Shown: positions 22,079-31,631, counted from the first letter of the stretch. The stretch: DNA of 64,000 nucleotides from Carpediemonas membranifera (GCA_019828565.1 JAHDYR010000009.1:186001-250000); one strand, 5' to 3'. Program-made: numbers and translations. Notes: generated from the sequence alone by a model not told the origin.

Positions 22079-23252
22079 AAGCGAGGGAGTTGTCATGGAT
22101 GTAGCTGATAACAAATACATTGTCCCAGTTGTCGGGCCCGTATCTCTCCCAGGTGGGATTGGAATAGCCCACCCATTCTACTAAGATCTCCCGAACGCCA
22201 CGCTTGATCCGGTGTTTCCGGACGGCTTGGACTTGGAACTCTTCTGAGTCTGTCGCGGCCAATCTCCTGCCCTCATCAAGGTCAGGGACGGTGACTCTGC
22301 TGAGTCGTGACACATGCACAACCCGCACACTGTCGTCGACTAGTGAGCCTATCTCGACAGCCTTATGCTCGAGGACTCTTAGTACCTTATAGGGTCCCTT
22401 GAGGCCATGTAGCTTCGATTTGTTCACTGGCCTCTCCAGGACGAAGTCCCCTGCGCTGAGTTGAGTCGCTTCAGTGTCATCCCTAAAGTGCTCGACGGCG
22501 AGGTGCTCATCTCGAATGACCTTCACCACGTCTTCCTGAAGGCGTCGGAGGTTGTCTAGGGCCGTCTTGACGTCCCTAACCACATCAATCTTAGAGGGTG
22601 CCGCCGGCGGTGTCCTCCGCAGCTGGCCGATCTCCACGTAGCGCCCATACAGGACCTCGTTCGGCGAGAATCCTGTTGCTGTGTGGACAGCACTATTGAG
22701 GATGTGTTGAACATATGGCAGGGTCTCTTCCCACCTGCTGAAGTCGTTCAATGCCAGTGTTAGCCATCTGACGTGTCTCATGACTTCGGCGTTGCGTCGC
22801 TCTACCACACCATTCGATTGAGGGTGGTAAGGCAGTGTCCTACGGTGGAACGTGTGCATGAGTGTTACGAGCTCCGAGATGACGCTGTTCACGTACTCTG
22901 GACCGTTGTCTGACTGAATTACTGTCGGCACGCCGTGTCGGCAGGCTAGCAGCCAGAGGGCCCTTGCAGCCTGCTGGCCCGTATTGACCTCGGCAGGCAT
23001 CAGCTCAGTGTAACGACTGAACATGTCGGTCGTCACGAAGATGTAGTGGAAGCGCGACTCTCCGTGGATTGGTCCGATCGTGTCAATGGAGACGCACTCC
23101 CACGGCGCTGTCAGGCCGTCCGTGGTAGAGCTGTTCGTAGTCTGGATGAAGTCCCGCAGCCTGGTCTTTCTACAGACAATGCAGTCCTTGACATGGTTGG
23201 CAACGGCGGTAGCGCGTCCTCGCCAGAATGCCACATCCTTGAGGGAGCTCAT
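22059..23252 (-). CDS. Retrotransposon integrase with C-terminal chromodomain-like region
   Basis: A 397-codon open segment holding the integrase. The frame extends further upstream to about 23390 without an ATG and includes the HRRH and CIVC residues of the HHCC zinc domain. The catalytic D, D, E are visible in SIDTIGP, QSDNGPE and SNGVVERR. The C-terminus carries a chromodomain-like block (VRKHRIKRGVREILVEWVGY). It is part of the same polyprotein as the preceding protease-RT segment but lies in a different frame. The break falls beside a short GA-repeat (minus strand, ~23398-23412), where loss or gain of a dinucleotide would produce the observed shift. The segment starting at the ATG would not be made alone in an active element. 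Confidence 0.9.
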   Translation of the reverse strand: MSSLKDVAFWRGRATAVANHVKDCIVCRKTRLRDFIQTTNSSTTDGLTAPWECVSIDTIGPIHGESRFHYIFVTTDMFSRYTELMPAEVNTGQQAARALWLLACRHGVPTVIQSDNGPEYVNSVISELVTLMHTFHRRTLPYHPQSNGVVERRNAEVMRHVRWLTLALNDFSRWEETLPYVQHILNSAVHTATGFSPNEVLYGRYVEIGQLRRTPPAAPSKIDVVRDVKTALDNLRRLQEDVVKVIRDEHLAVEHFRDDTEATQLSAGDFVLERPVNKSKLHGLKGPYKVLRVLEHKAVEIGSLVDDSVRVVHVSRLSRVTVPDLDEGRRLAATDSEEFQVQAVRKHRIKRGVREILVEWVGYSNPTWERYGPDNWDNVFVISYIHDNSLAWKKTRG

Positions 23253-23361
23253 AGTTCCTGATCGTCCACTGTGACGGCGGTGGGCGTACTGGAGGAGCTC
23301 GTCCTTCAGTTCCGTCGCGCCTTCAGGTACGATGGGAATGCCTTCGAACTTCCAGATTCCA

Positions 23362-25815
23362 TCACGGTCTCTCGAGTAGCCAGCCCCTGACCCAGGTATC
23401 TCTCTCTCTCTCGTGCGCTGCTTGCGCCTTCATGATTCTCTCGCTCCAGCTTAGCGTCTCCCCCGCTTGGGCTTCTACCCTGGACAGCTGGTCTGCGACT
23501 TGATTGTCTCGACCCGCGATGTGGAGGATACTGAATTTGTAGTCACTCAGTATCAGAGACCACCTCATCAGCTTGTTGTTCAGGTCCCGCTTTCCCATAA
23601 GGTACATCAGATTTCTGTGATCAGATCTGATTGTGAGGTTGTGGTGCAGCTTAAACAGGGGCGACAGGTGACTGCTGGTAAGGCACGCCAGGATGGCGTA
23701 CAACTCTTGTTCGTACGTACTCCACCGCTGTTGTGTTTCACTGAAGCTCCCGGCGAAGAAGGAGACAATCTCCCACTTCTCCTCGCTCTGCTGTTGGTAA
23801 AGTACACCTCCAAACCCGGTAGCGCTGGCGTCTGTGTGCAACTCCCACTTCTTGGAAGGGTCAGGGAACGCTAGCGACACAGCCTCTTTCACCTTCAGCT
23901 TGAAATTGTCGAACGCCTGCTGGTGCTCACTCGTCCAACTGACCGGTTGTCCAGGCTGCGAGTCCTTCCTCAGGCGATTCAGGGGGGTCAGCACTCTGCT
24001 GGAGTCGTCCACAAAGCGCGACACGTAGTTAAGGGAGCCTAGCGTCCGCTCTAAGGCCTTGTAGTTGGTCGGCGGTGGCATGTCTAGCACTGCCTCGATA
24101 CGCGATGGGGCTAGTCGTTGCCCTTGCGCGTCCAGTATGTACCCCACGACCTCAGCTTCGGCTGCCCCTATCGTGCATTTCGGCGCCTTGAGTCGCAAGT
24201 TGGATTCGTCAGTTCTCTGGAAGACCCTCTCAAGGATCTCTAAGAACTCTTCCTTCGAACGAGCGTAAACGAAGATATCGTCGATGTATACTGAGGTCCC
24301 CTTGTGTAGCAGTGGGGCATACACCCTGTCCATCTCCCGCTGGAAGCGGGATGGGGCATTGGTTAGCCCGAACGGGCAGCGCAAGAACTCCATGTAGTTG
24401 TCCGGGGTGATGAACGCTGTCTTATGTACGTCCTCCTCCGCCATGGAGAGCTGGTAGTACCCTTGACGCAAGTCAAGTGTCGCGTAGTACTTGCACCCTG
24501 CGGCCTCTCGCACGAACTCCTGGATGTTCGGCAGAGGGTAGTGGTCCTTCACTGTGATAGCGTTCAGACTCTTATAGTCTATGCATAATCGGATCTTGTC
24601 AGACCCCTTGTGTCCACCCGACACTACTACGACTGGGGAGGCAAACGGTCCGACACTCGGTCGCACTATCTCCTCCTTCTCCAGTCTTGCCACCTCCTCT
24701 TCCACTAGATGCCTCTTCTGAGCGTTCAAGGGGCGCGGGCCCACTCGAACTGTGGTGTCCTCAGTCAGCTCTATGGTCATAGGCTTCAGACCGTTGCTCT
24801 CCGGGAGGTGTGGGTCGAATATCTGCGCGTATTTCTCCGCTAGAGTTCTTATCTCGCCAGCTATCTCGGAGTCTGGGATGTTGATGAGGCTGACCTGGTC
24901 ACTGCCTTCGTCCTCCACTGCACAAGCGAGGTACGGGTGGTCGAGCGCGATATCGTCGTCGCCGTCAGTCGCCTGCGAGGGCGTCTGCGGCTTATATATG
25001 TGTAGGCCTTCGTCGCTGAGCAGCCCGAGGGCTCTGAGAGCGCTACATCCGAGGAGCATGCGTCCCGATCCTGGGATCACAAGCATTCGGATCGTGACAA
25101 TCAGGACGCGCGGTCCGATGTCTGGTAAGGTGATCGTGAGCTCTACGGCTGTCTTTCCTGTCACGATGGCCCCTCCCGCGACTCTTACTCTAAAGGTCGG
25201 ACATGGGATTGTCTTGATGCCTGGGTCGTTCTCCTTCATCTCTCGTAGTGTGTTCTCGGGGATGAACGGATGAGTGGCCCCAGTGTCCACGACCATGATA
25301 TAGTCTCTGCCATTTACAATGGCCTTCGTCGTCAGCGCCTCGTCTCCTGCCTCCATTGCTTCGAAGGGTGCAAGGGTGTGGTCGCCGGTTCTCTTTGGGT
25401 ACGTCTTCAACGGCGGGGCACTACGCTTATTGGACTCTGGCTTGTTGACGCTGAGAGTGGGACACAGATTGTCGTAATGCATCTGTCCGCAGTGCCGGCA
25501 AGGGCGCATCTTTCTCTTGCCAGGCAGCACCGTGGAGGGCGTCTCTGATTTCTGGGTCTGTGGCGCGCTGCCCTTAAGACTGATGTTGTTATTAGGAGGC
25601 TCGCCCCCGCCGCTCGGGTCGGGGGTTGGGTGAGCCTCCTCGGCCTTGGCAACAGCACGTGCCACCGCAACCAGAGAGGTAAGAGTCTTGGCCTCGCAGA
25701 GCTTGGACTCTAGATCAAGGCGCTCAAAGAGTGCCTTAGGCTTGATTCGCTTAAGGAAGATCTCCCGTGCAACCTTATCGAACTTGTCGGCGCGGAGGCG
25801 CGCGGCCTCTGCCAC
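23362..25815 (-). CDS. Retrotransposon Gag C-terminus, protease, reverse transcriptase and RNase H
   Basis: An 817-codon open segment. It begins inside Gag and includes one zinc knuckle (CRHCGQMHYDNLC, residues ~106-118), a protease with the regular DTGA motif (~177-180), a reverse transcriptase with YIDD, and RNase H (TDASATGFGG, DHRNLMYL). The frame ends shortly after the RNase H/connection region, before integrase. The true start is not at 25815: Gag homology and open frame continue upstream, and gag proper lies in another frame at 25844-26317. The element would need both frame breaks resolved to produce a full polyprotein. Confidence 0.92.
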   Translation of the reverse strand: MAEAARLRADKFDKVAREIFLKRIKPKALFERLDLESKLCEAKTLTSLVAVARAVAKAEEAHPTPDPSGGGEPPNNNISLKGSAPQTQKSETPSTVLPGKRKMRPCRHCGQMHYDNLCPTLSVNKPESNKRSAPPLKTYPKRTGDHTLAPFEAMEAGDEALTTKAIVNGRDYIMVVDTGATHPFIPENTLREMKENDPGIKTIPCPTFRVRVAGGAIVTGKTAVELTITLPDIGPRVLIVTIRMLVIPGSGRMLLGCSALRALGLLSDEGLHIYKPQTPSQATDGDDDIALDHPYLACAVEDEGSDQVSLINIPDSEIAGEIRTLAEKYAQIFDPHLPESNGLKPMTIELTEDTTVRVGPRPLNAQKRHLVEEEVARLEKEEIVRPSVGPFASPVVVVSGGHKGSDKIRLCIDYKSLNAITVKDHYPLPNIQEFVREAAGCKYYATLDLRQGYYQLSMAEEDVHKTAFITPDNYMEFLRCPFGLTNAPSRFQREMDRVYAPLLHKGTSVYIDDIFVYARSKEEFLEILERVFQRTDESNLRLKAPKCTIGAAEAEVVGYILDAQGQRLAPSRIEAVLDMPPPTNYKALERTLGSLNYVSRFVDDSSRVLTPLNRLRKDSQPGQPVSWTSEHQQAFDNFKLKVKEAVSLAFPDPSKKWELHTDASATGFGGVLYQQQSEEKWEIVSFFAGSFSETQQRWSTYEQELYAILACLTSSHLSPLFKLHHNLTIRSDHRNLMYLMGKRDLNNKLMRWSLILSDYKFSILHIAGRDNQVADQLSRVEAQAGETLSWSERIMKAQAAHERERDTWVRGWLLERP

Positions 25816-25843
25816 CGTGAACTGACGTTGGACCGTACGCTTC

Positions 25844-26317
25844 TTAGCGGTACCGTCTTCGTCGATAAAAAGCCTCTTCGGCGGACTTAAGACCGTAAAG
25901 AGGGATCATGGCTCGAGTCGCGTCGTCATTGAGGGCGACGGTCTCGGCGAGCTCAGCAAGCTCCATGAAGTCAGCGATGAACTCGCGCACGCAAGTGGTG
26001 AGTGGGAGTTTGCTGATCGCTGTAGTGGAGCACTGAAGCTGCTTAAGCTGAGTTTTGAGGGCGCTCAAGCTCTTCGGCATGGACTCCTTCGTGAGGAAGT
26101 CGAAGACTTGTTCTTCGGAGAGATCTTCGGCTCTCTTGAGGCCGTAATGAATCTCAATCTCCTTTTGAAGGGAATCGCACAGTAGTAGAGCTATCTTGAA
26201 GTCAGGATGGCGCGTCTTAAAGACTCTCACTTCACGCTTGAAGGCACGAACGCGTTTTTGCGTAAGATCCTTTGCTTCGATGCTAGGGAATGAATAATCG
26301 ATGCTCAAGCTTACCAT
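25844..26317 (-). CDS. Retrotransposon Gag N-terminal segment (frame broken)
   Basis: 157 codons from ATG 26317, helical and charged, in the position of Gag just inside the 5' LTR. It stops after an arginine run. The neighbouring frame continues the Gag-like sequence without a gap, offset by one base at a run of five T (minus strand, near 25865). The break lies upstream of the zinc knuckle, inside Gag rather than at a Gag-Pol boundary. A mutation or homopolymer error therefore seems more likely than programmed frameshifting. Confidence 0.75.
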   Translation of the reverse strand: MVSLSIDYSFPSIEAKDLTQKRVRAFKREVRVFKTRHPDFKIALLLCDSLQKEIEIHYGLKRAEDLSEEQVFDFLTKESMPKSLSALKTQLKQLQCSTTAISKLPLTTCVREFIADFMELAELAETVALNDDATRAMIPLYGLKSAEEAFYRRRRYR

Positions 26318-26336
26318 TAAGCAAAGTAATTACTTA
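26317..26336 (-). promoter_or_regulatory. Primer-binding-site region with a 12-bp palindrome
   Basis: Directly inside the 5' LTR, the minus strand reads taagtaattactttgc. It does not start with the TGG typical of a tRNA 3'-end complement. AAGTAATTACTT (26324-26335) is a perfect palindrome. Priming by something other than a tRNA CCA end, such as self-priming, is possible but unproven. Confidence 0.4.
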
Positions 26337-26406
26337 TGCGGCGGCAAACGGAATTCTCTTTACATAAACTGCACTGACTCGAGCGCCGTCGTGTGTTACC
26401 ACAACA
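26337..26406 (-). repeat. 5' LTR (70 bp)
   Basis: Identical over all 70 bp to 21987-22056, TG...CA ended, followed by CGCT and the continuing satellite unit (cgctggtctaccgc). It must hold the promoter if the element is transcribed, yet it is only 70 bp long. Confidence 0.95.
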
Positions 26407-27128
26407 CGCTGGTCTACCGCAGTCAGGTGTTCGTCCAGCCCAGAGCGCGGGAATCATTGCGCAGGACGATGATGTGGCCTTATTGTACATATAGGCATTC
26501 AAAAACATATGAAGCACCTCCAATTATCAGTACAGCACGAGTTTTGTCGACTCTTCTTTTCCGAACAATTAGTTCTTTGCCAAATGAGGCCAGTACTTTG
26601 CTTCCCAGTGACCGACTGACTATCCTTTTTGATAAGATGCACTGACATCTGCTGCTGACAGGGACGTGCCCATGTCAAAACTTGCAGTTTGCTTGGGTTC
26701 GCCGAGAAACTTGCAACCAAAACTGATGATTTTCCTAATCAAACCTCTTTGATTGTTCTTGTCGTGATTTATTCTGCTAGTCTGCTGTTTCGGATTCTTC
26801 CTGACAGCCTGCTAGTTCTATTGACCGCTTTGTGCTCTTTCACCTTTTATGCTTTCAAGTCTTGTGTTTCTGGGTGTCTGTGCGTTCTTGTTACGGTCTG
26901 GTGCTGCCGGGACATGCGAGGGAATTCTCTCGTCGGTCCCAGAAGCTCCACGCTCTGACTTGACCGCCCGATGCCTTCTCAATGGTTCTCCAGGTGCTCC
27001 AAAAGGGCATTTCTGCAACTCTGGACAACAATCCTCAACTTCTGTTTCTTCAATGCAAGAGCCAGAGTTTTTTGGATGACGCTTGAGTTATACCAGTCAC
27101 AGTCTGGCCCTTTCCTTGTGTGGAATCT
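26407..27128. repeat. Satellite array 2, last copy after the insertion
   Basis: Starts with the second CGCT target duplication at ggtctaccgcagtcagg and runs to gtgtggaatct at 27128. It ends at exactly the same point of the unit as array 1 (8865). It carries the 3-T and cttcttttccg variants. Confidence 0.95.
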
Positions 27129-27355
27129 CCTGCCAGCAAATCTCCTAGATGATTGAGTTCTGAAAATCATTTTGAATTCCGCCATGCACCGAGCTGAAGA
27201 GCTACAGTCGGCAGATCTCCTCGATCGTTAGCGCCTGGGTAGCCCTAACGATTAAGCTAATCTCCCGGTGATACCGTCTCGCGATTCAGAGTATCGCATT
27301 TCGTTTATGATTTCTTGCAAATCGCTCAACTCGTCCGCCCACCACCTTTTTACAA
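27129..27355. other. Gene-proximal flank between satellite and the GNAT-like gene
   Basis: 227 bp separate the satellite edge from the stop codon of the minus-strand gene. All of it, plus 55 bp of coding sequence, recurs at 8866-9147. It presumably holds the 3' untranslated region of that gene. No other feature is seen. Confidence 0.7.
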
Positions 27356-28531
27356 CTACTGCACTGGCGCGACAGACTTCGTCCCACGCCGTGTATCCTT
27401 CTCCTTCTTCGACTTCTGCGTCATCTCCAGAATGACCATCTCTAGCCGCTTGACCTCAAGCTGCGCCAGCCGGAGCTCACGCTGCATATTCCCCAGAAGC
27501 CCATTCTTCCGCGTGAGATCTTCACTCATTAGTGACAAAGCTGCACTCTGCTCCGAGATACGGCGGTCACGGCTCGAGATCTCGTCCCGCAGTGAGTTCA
27601 TCACATTCATCTCCCGGCTGTACTGTTGCACCCAACCGTGTTTCCACTGCTCAATCATCGAGTTGATATGGGATACGGGGATCGGATCTGGCCTGTGGGT
27701 ATCAGTTGAGATCATCAAACTCGAATCAGCCCAAGTTGGCATGAAAGTGTATCTTGCAGTCAAGATGGGATCCTCAATAAACCCGTTCCGACTGAAGAAC
27801 GGCACTGCGTCGATTCCTGCGAACACGATGAGCGTATCTCCACTCGTCTGGTCGATCAAATCCTTCAGAGTCACGACGAGTCGTCTCCCGAGCCCTAGCT
27901 GCTGGAATCTGGTACGCACACCGAGCAACGACAGCTGGTAGAGCTTTTCCTTAGGCACCAGGGTGTTTGGGACCAGCTCGAAAGAGATGGCAGCAACCAA
28001 TCTATCTTTGAATTTGATTGGATCCTCCAGGTCGACCGGGCCCTGGAGGTCCGACGGGAGGACCTCCCCGAAGTCCGACCTGGGGCCGCTGAACGAGGAG
28101 GTGGACTCACTCGACTCGTCTTCCGAGTCTGTGTCCTCCTCTTCGTCTTCAGGGTCAAGTTCAGTGGGGGTCTTCTCTGCACGGCGACGGGAGCGAAGGC
28201 GGTCTAGCTTGACGTCCTCCACACTGCGAAGGACCGCGAAGGTGAGGTAGTGCTCGTTTGAGAGGTATTCCCGCAGTGCTTTGTGGCCCATGTCTGGCAG
28301 GATGTGACGGTAGAGCGAGACAAGAGCCTCTTTCATCTCCAAATCATACTGAGTGGGCGTGTTGTGTGTTTGAAGCAGGTGCGTCGAAAGATGGATGTAT
28401 GCGTTCTCAAAGGGAAGAGTTAAGATGGACCCTGTGAGAAGTGTGTCAGGGCGGTGCTTCGTCGCATCCCGATCATGCCCTTGCTGCGTTTTTGTGTCTC
28501 TAAGCGTTAAACTGTAAAGGATATCGTCCAT
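27356..28531 (-). CDS. GNAT-like acetyltransferase-domain protein with C-terminal coiled coil
   Basis: 391 residues from ATG 28531; the frame extends 43 codons upstream but that part looks non-coding. The middle holds an acidic, serine-rich stretch (DPEDEEEDTDSEDESSES). A block after it resembles the acetyl-CoA-binding part of the GNAT fold: LLGVRTRFQQLGLGRRLV followed by a strand (TLIVFAG) and FFSRNGF. The C-terminal ~100 residues are charged and heptad-like, suggesting a coiled coil, and end in a lysine/arginine tail. Substrate and catalytic activity cannot be inferred, and the domain call rests on the motif pattern only. It is divergently arranged with the Vps16 gene, and its 3' end borders the satellite array. 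A copy of its last 55 bp lies at 9093. Confidence 0.65.
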   Translation of the reverse strand: MDDILYSLTLRDTKTQQGHDRDATKHRPDTLLTGSILTLPFENAYIHLSTHLLQTHNTPTQYDLEMKEALVSLYRHILPDMGHKALREYLSNEHYLTFAVLRSVEDVKLDRLRSRRRAEKTPTELDPEDEEEDTDSEDESSESTSSFSGPRSDFGEVLPSDLQGPVDLEDPIKFKDRLVAAISFELVPNTLVPKEKLYQLSLLGVRTRFQQLGLGRRLVVTLKDLIDQTSGDTLIVFAGIDAVPFFSRNGFIEDPILTARYTFMPTWADSSLMISTDTHRPDPIPVSHINSMIEQWKHGWVQQYSREMNVMNSLRDEISSRDRRISEQSAALSLMSEDLTRKNGLLGNMQRELRLAQLEVKRLEMVILEMTQKSKKEKDTRRGTKSVAPVQ

Positions 28532-28850
28532 TGCGGTGAAAGCTGCAAGTATGCGCGCACTGTGAAGCGGCTTTGTATATTTCGCACACACACTCAACAC
28601 AATAACAGATTGACGACATATTCGGCTCCTTCTGCAGTTACTAACACCTAGTTTGCGCAAGAAACCATTGCCCAGTTATTCTTGCAAGCCATTTGCTTTT
28701 GCTTTGACCTCCGTCATGAGAAGAAGATGACGGAGCAGGGGGTCAGGACAGTATCACGCAGTATTGGGCACTTGTCTGACCCTTCCGAGCAGCACAGTCG
28801 TCCCGGTCTTAAGCTGCACCAACTCAAAACCAAGGACAAGGACAATCCCA
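28532..28850. promoter_or_regulatory. Shared intergenic region between divergent genes
   Basis: 319 bp separate the start codons of the GNAT-like gene (minus) and the Vps16 gene (plus), so both promoters must lie here. I see no recognisable core element and no other gene. Confidence 0.5.
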
Positions 28851-31631
28851 ATGCAGAACGCTTCCTGGCGCGATCTACAGCCTGGAGAAGAAAGCAGTCT
28901 TTATTACCAGTGTGTAGAGCTGTATAACGGACTGAATTGGGCAGGTAGCTATCGTAGAGACACTCTTGCTTCATACGACCTCACTGTTGGCCGCTGCGGT
29001 GGTCTTGTGGCTATGCAGAAGAAGCGAGGCATTATGGCCGCCGCTGTTGGTTCCACGAAGCCTCATATCAAGATCAGAGCGCAGAACGGCGATGAGTTCG
29101 GCCACAGCTCATCGATTTTCCTTGACCCTGCCCACCGCGTCGCTGGAACCCACTGGACCGACGACGATAGACTCATTGTGGTGTACGACAACGGCCAGTA
29201 TGCTGTCCACGACGGCTTTACCTGCGAGGAGCTCCTTGCCCAAGACTTTAGCGAGAAGATCCAGAGCAACATCTACCGCATCACCCACGTAGCCTTCCAG
29301 GGCAACGGCTTCATCGCTGCCGTCGAGCCCAAGGTAGCCGAGCAGAAGGTGAACAACACTGTCGTCCGCCACCGCCTCAAGATTGTGTACATCGACGACA
29401 TCGACACCGCTGTCGAGTACACCGAGCTCATCAACGTCCCCAGCATCAACGTCCCCGTGACCTGTCTCACCCTCATCCCATCAGACCTGAACCCCGTCTC
29501 GGAGTCCTGCGGCTTCCTATCAACAGACGAGCAGCTCTACATCATCTCGCCGACAGGCATGGAGGCTGCACCCTCGAACCTGTCGTTCCCGGACATCGAG
29601 TTTATGTGCGCCAGCCAGGAAAAGGACGGGCGGTCCGCCCTAGCAATTGTCACCAAACGCGAAGACGACGAGCTCCAGGCCGCCCTACGCGTACTCATCG
29701 CCGACCAGTCGACCTCCACCATCCTGAGCATGGTCGCCGTCGAGTTCAACACCGGGGTCAACCCGGCCCACGCCCTCGCCCGATCTGACCTCACTGGGGT
29801 CTTCTGGTGCTCGGACCTCGCCATCGCCTTCCACTACTCCCTCGACGCACCACTGGATGACGTGTGCGATCGTGTGGTGCTCGTTGGAGTCAGGGGCCAC
29901 ACTATCGACTTCGAGTTCAACGAGACCACCCGTGTCTCCATGGAGCCCGACGGTCTCAGAGTCATTGGGGAAAACGCCCTGTATATGATCACTCAGGTGC
30001 CCGCCCCGGTGGTCAACGTCTTCCGGGTTGGGTCGGGGAAGCCCTCGGCGTCGTTGTATACGGCCGCCAAGGAGTACCACAAGAACCGGACAGACGCACA
30101 GAGTCTCCACTCAAGCACTCTGGATGCCGTCGTCGTGACGCTCAAGCCCAGTCTCACGGAGGCCATCTCGGACTGCGCCCAGAGTGCCAAGTACACATTC
30201 AAGCCAAAACTTCAGAAAAAACTGCTCCGCGGTGCCAACTTTGGGCGTGGGTTCGATCCATCCATATGCAGAGATGAGGTTGTCGCCATCGCCCGCACTC
30301 TGCGCGTCCTCAATGCCGTGACGAACCGTAACGACTCCTGCATGCCCCTGACCTTCCACCAGTTTGACGCCCTCGGCGCAGACGCCCTCGTCGCTCGTCT
30401 CATAAGGCGCCAGAAGCACTTTGTAGCATTCACAGTCTGCAAGCTGCTCCACCGTCCTCTCGACCCCGTCGTCACCGATTGGGCGATCCACAAGGTCAGG
30501 GAGGGCCATGCCGAGAACGTCCCAGAGGTCGAGCTGGTCGACCCCATTGTCAAGAAGATGTCACTCTGCCCGAACAACAGGTATCGCCCAGTCGTCGAGG
30601 AGGCGTCCACTCTGACACTCCGCACTTTAGCCCGAGCACTGATCGACTTCGAGCCGGACATCCGTGAGCGGTGCGACCTCCTCATGGACCAGGGCTTCTG
30701 GACAGAGGCCCTAGACGTCGCCCTGGAGCGGGACTCTGACATAGTCTACCACGTGGTGCTCTGCGCCAAGAGACATTTCGTCCCCCGCACCAAGGAGAAT
30801 GAGATGACGAGCATGGAGCAGGCACGTTTCAACGAGGGGCTCGAGCAGCTCTTCAACATCATCAACGTGCCTGGAGCCCGCCATCTGTTCCTGAACTACT
30901 GCCGGATGCACAACCTCGACTTGTCCTACCACTTTAGTAAGCTCATCAAGTCGCCCGGGCTCGTCGCTGAGTCGATTATCGCGGGTGCGTACGGTCAGGC
31001 AGATATCGACGGTCGTATCTCGTATCTAGAAGGGGCTGCCAAGTACTCGAACTCCGTCGGCGACGGCCAGTTCACCGCCTCTACGAAACAGGAGATCCAG
31101 CTCCTTAAACTGCGGCAAAAACTCTCGGGCGACCTGGAAATGAGGTTTATGCCCGGTGACCCAGGCCCCTCCCAGCGCACGGGCTCCGTCTTTGACACGG
31201 TCTACACGCTTGTCCGCAACGGCAAGGACAAGGAGGCCAACACCGTGCGGAAGGAGATGAAGATGGATGAACGCCTGTGGTACCACGCGAACCTCCAAGC
31301 CATGAGCGCAGAGGAGCGTTGGGGGGACCTGTTCAAGTTCTTCAACTCCGGCCGGAGTCCGATCGGGGTCAGACCGTTTTACAAGGCCTGCGTGGATGCG
31401 AACAGGATCACGGACGCACTCATGTACGTCCCCCGTATCGGGGACCCCGTGGAGAGGGTTAAGGCACTCATAACATGCGGTGATTACAGCAAGGTCAGCG
31501 AGGAGTGTGCTAACTTGAGGCCAGAGACTATCCGGGATCAGATTCTGCCTCATGTGAGTGATCCGGTTGCCGTGAGGACGCTGCATGCCGTCATCAACAA
31601 GCTGGTGGAGCTCAAGGCGGGGAGGAAGTAG
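28851..31631 (+). CDS. Vps16, HOPS/CORVET tethering subunit
   Basis: 926 residues from ATG 28851, which gives the N-terminus expected for Vps16 (a short polar lead, then YYQCVELYNGLNWAG); upstream codons in frame look non-coding. The N-terminal half is a beta-propeller-like region (residues ~50-450). The C-terminal half is helical and solenoid-like, with the Vps16 C-terminal domain (LDVALERDSDIVYHVV, GARHLFLNYCRMHNLDLSYHFSKL, SYLEGAAKY). Vps16 is a core subunit shared by the CORVET and HOPS complexes, which tether endosomes and lysosomes or vacuoles before fusion. Length is slightly above that of animal homologues (~840). Single exon. The stop is followed within a few bases by gtttgtagg. Confidence 0.9.
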   Translation: MQNASWRDLQPGEESSLYYQCVELYNGLNWAGSYRRDTLASYDLTVGRCGGLVAMQKKRGIMAAAVGSTKPHIKIRAQNGDEFGHSSSIFLDPAHRVAGTHWTDDDRLIVVYDNGQYAVHDGFTCEELLAQDFSEKIQSNIYRITHVAFQGNGFIAAVEPKVAEQKVNNTVVRHRLKIVYIDDIDTAVEYTELINVPSINVPVTCLTLIPSDLNPVSESCGFLSTDEQLYIISPTGMEAAPSNLSFPDIEFMCASQEKDGRSALAIVTKREDDELQAALRVLIADQSTSTILSMVAVEFNTGVNPAHALARSDLTGVFWCSDLAIAFHYSLDAPLDDVCDRVVLVGVRGHTIDFEFNETTRVSMEPDGLRVIGENALYMITQVPAPVVNVFRVGSGKPSASLYTAAKEYHKNRTDAQSLHSSTLDAVVVTLKPSLTEAISDCAQSAKYTFKPKLQKKLLRGANFGRGFDPSICRDEVVAIARTLRVLNAVTNRNDSCMPLTFHQFDALGADALVARLIRRQKHFVAFTVCKLLHRPLDPVVTDWAIHKVREGHAENVPEVELVDPIVKKMSLCPNNRYRPVVEEASTLTLRTLARALIDFEPDIRERCDLLMDQGFWTEALDVALERDSDIVYHVVLCAKRHFVPRTKENEMTSMEQARFNEGLEQLFNIINVPGARHLFLNYCRMHNLDLSYHFSKLIKSPGLVAESIIAGAYGQADIDGRISYLEGAAKYSNSVGDGQFTASTKQEIQLLKLRQKLSGDLEMRFMPGDPGPSQRTGSVFDTVYTLVRNGKDKEANTVRKEMKMDERLWYHANLQAMSAEERWGDLFKFFNSGRSPIGVRPFYKACVDANRITDALMYVPRIGDPVERVKALITCGDYSKVSEECANLRPETIRDQILPHVSDPVAVRTLHAVINKLVELKAGRK

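Larger units (their letters stand above)
21987..26406 (-). mobile_element. Ty3/gypsy LTR retrotransposon with 70-bp LTRs, inserted in the satellite
   Basis: The 4420-bp element is bounded by two identical 70-bp direct repeats that begin TG and end CA, with the 4-bp duplication CGCT of satellite sequence on both sides. Read on the minus strand, it carries gag, protease-RT-RNase H and integrase-chromodomain regions. The element interrupts one satellite copy precisely. The identical LTRs argue for recent insertion, yet the coding region has two frame breaks: one in gag at a T5 run near 25865, one between RNase H and integrase near a GA-dinucleotide run at ~23400. Confidence 0.95.

Noticed and set aside
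25844-25880. Programmed +1 frameshift between gag and pol in the second retroelement
   Set aside because: The shift at the T5 run lies inside Gag, upstream of the zinc knuckle, not at the Gag-Pol border, and a second unrelated break exists before integrase. Mutation or miscall is simpler.
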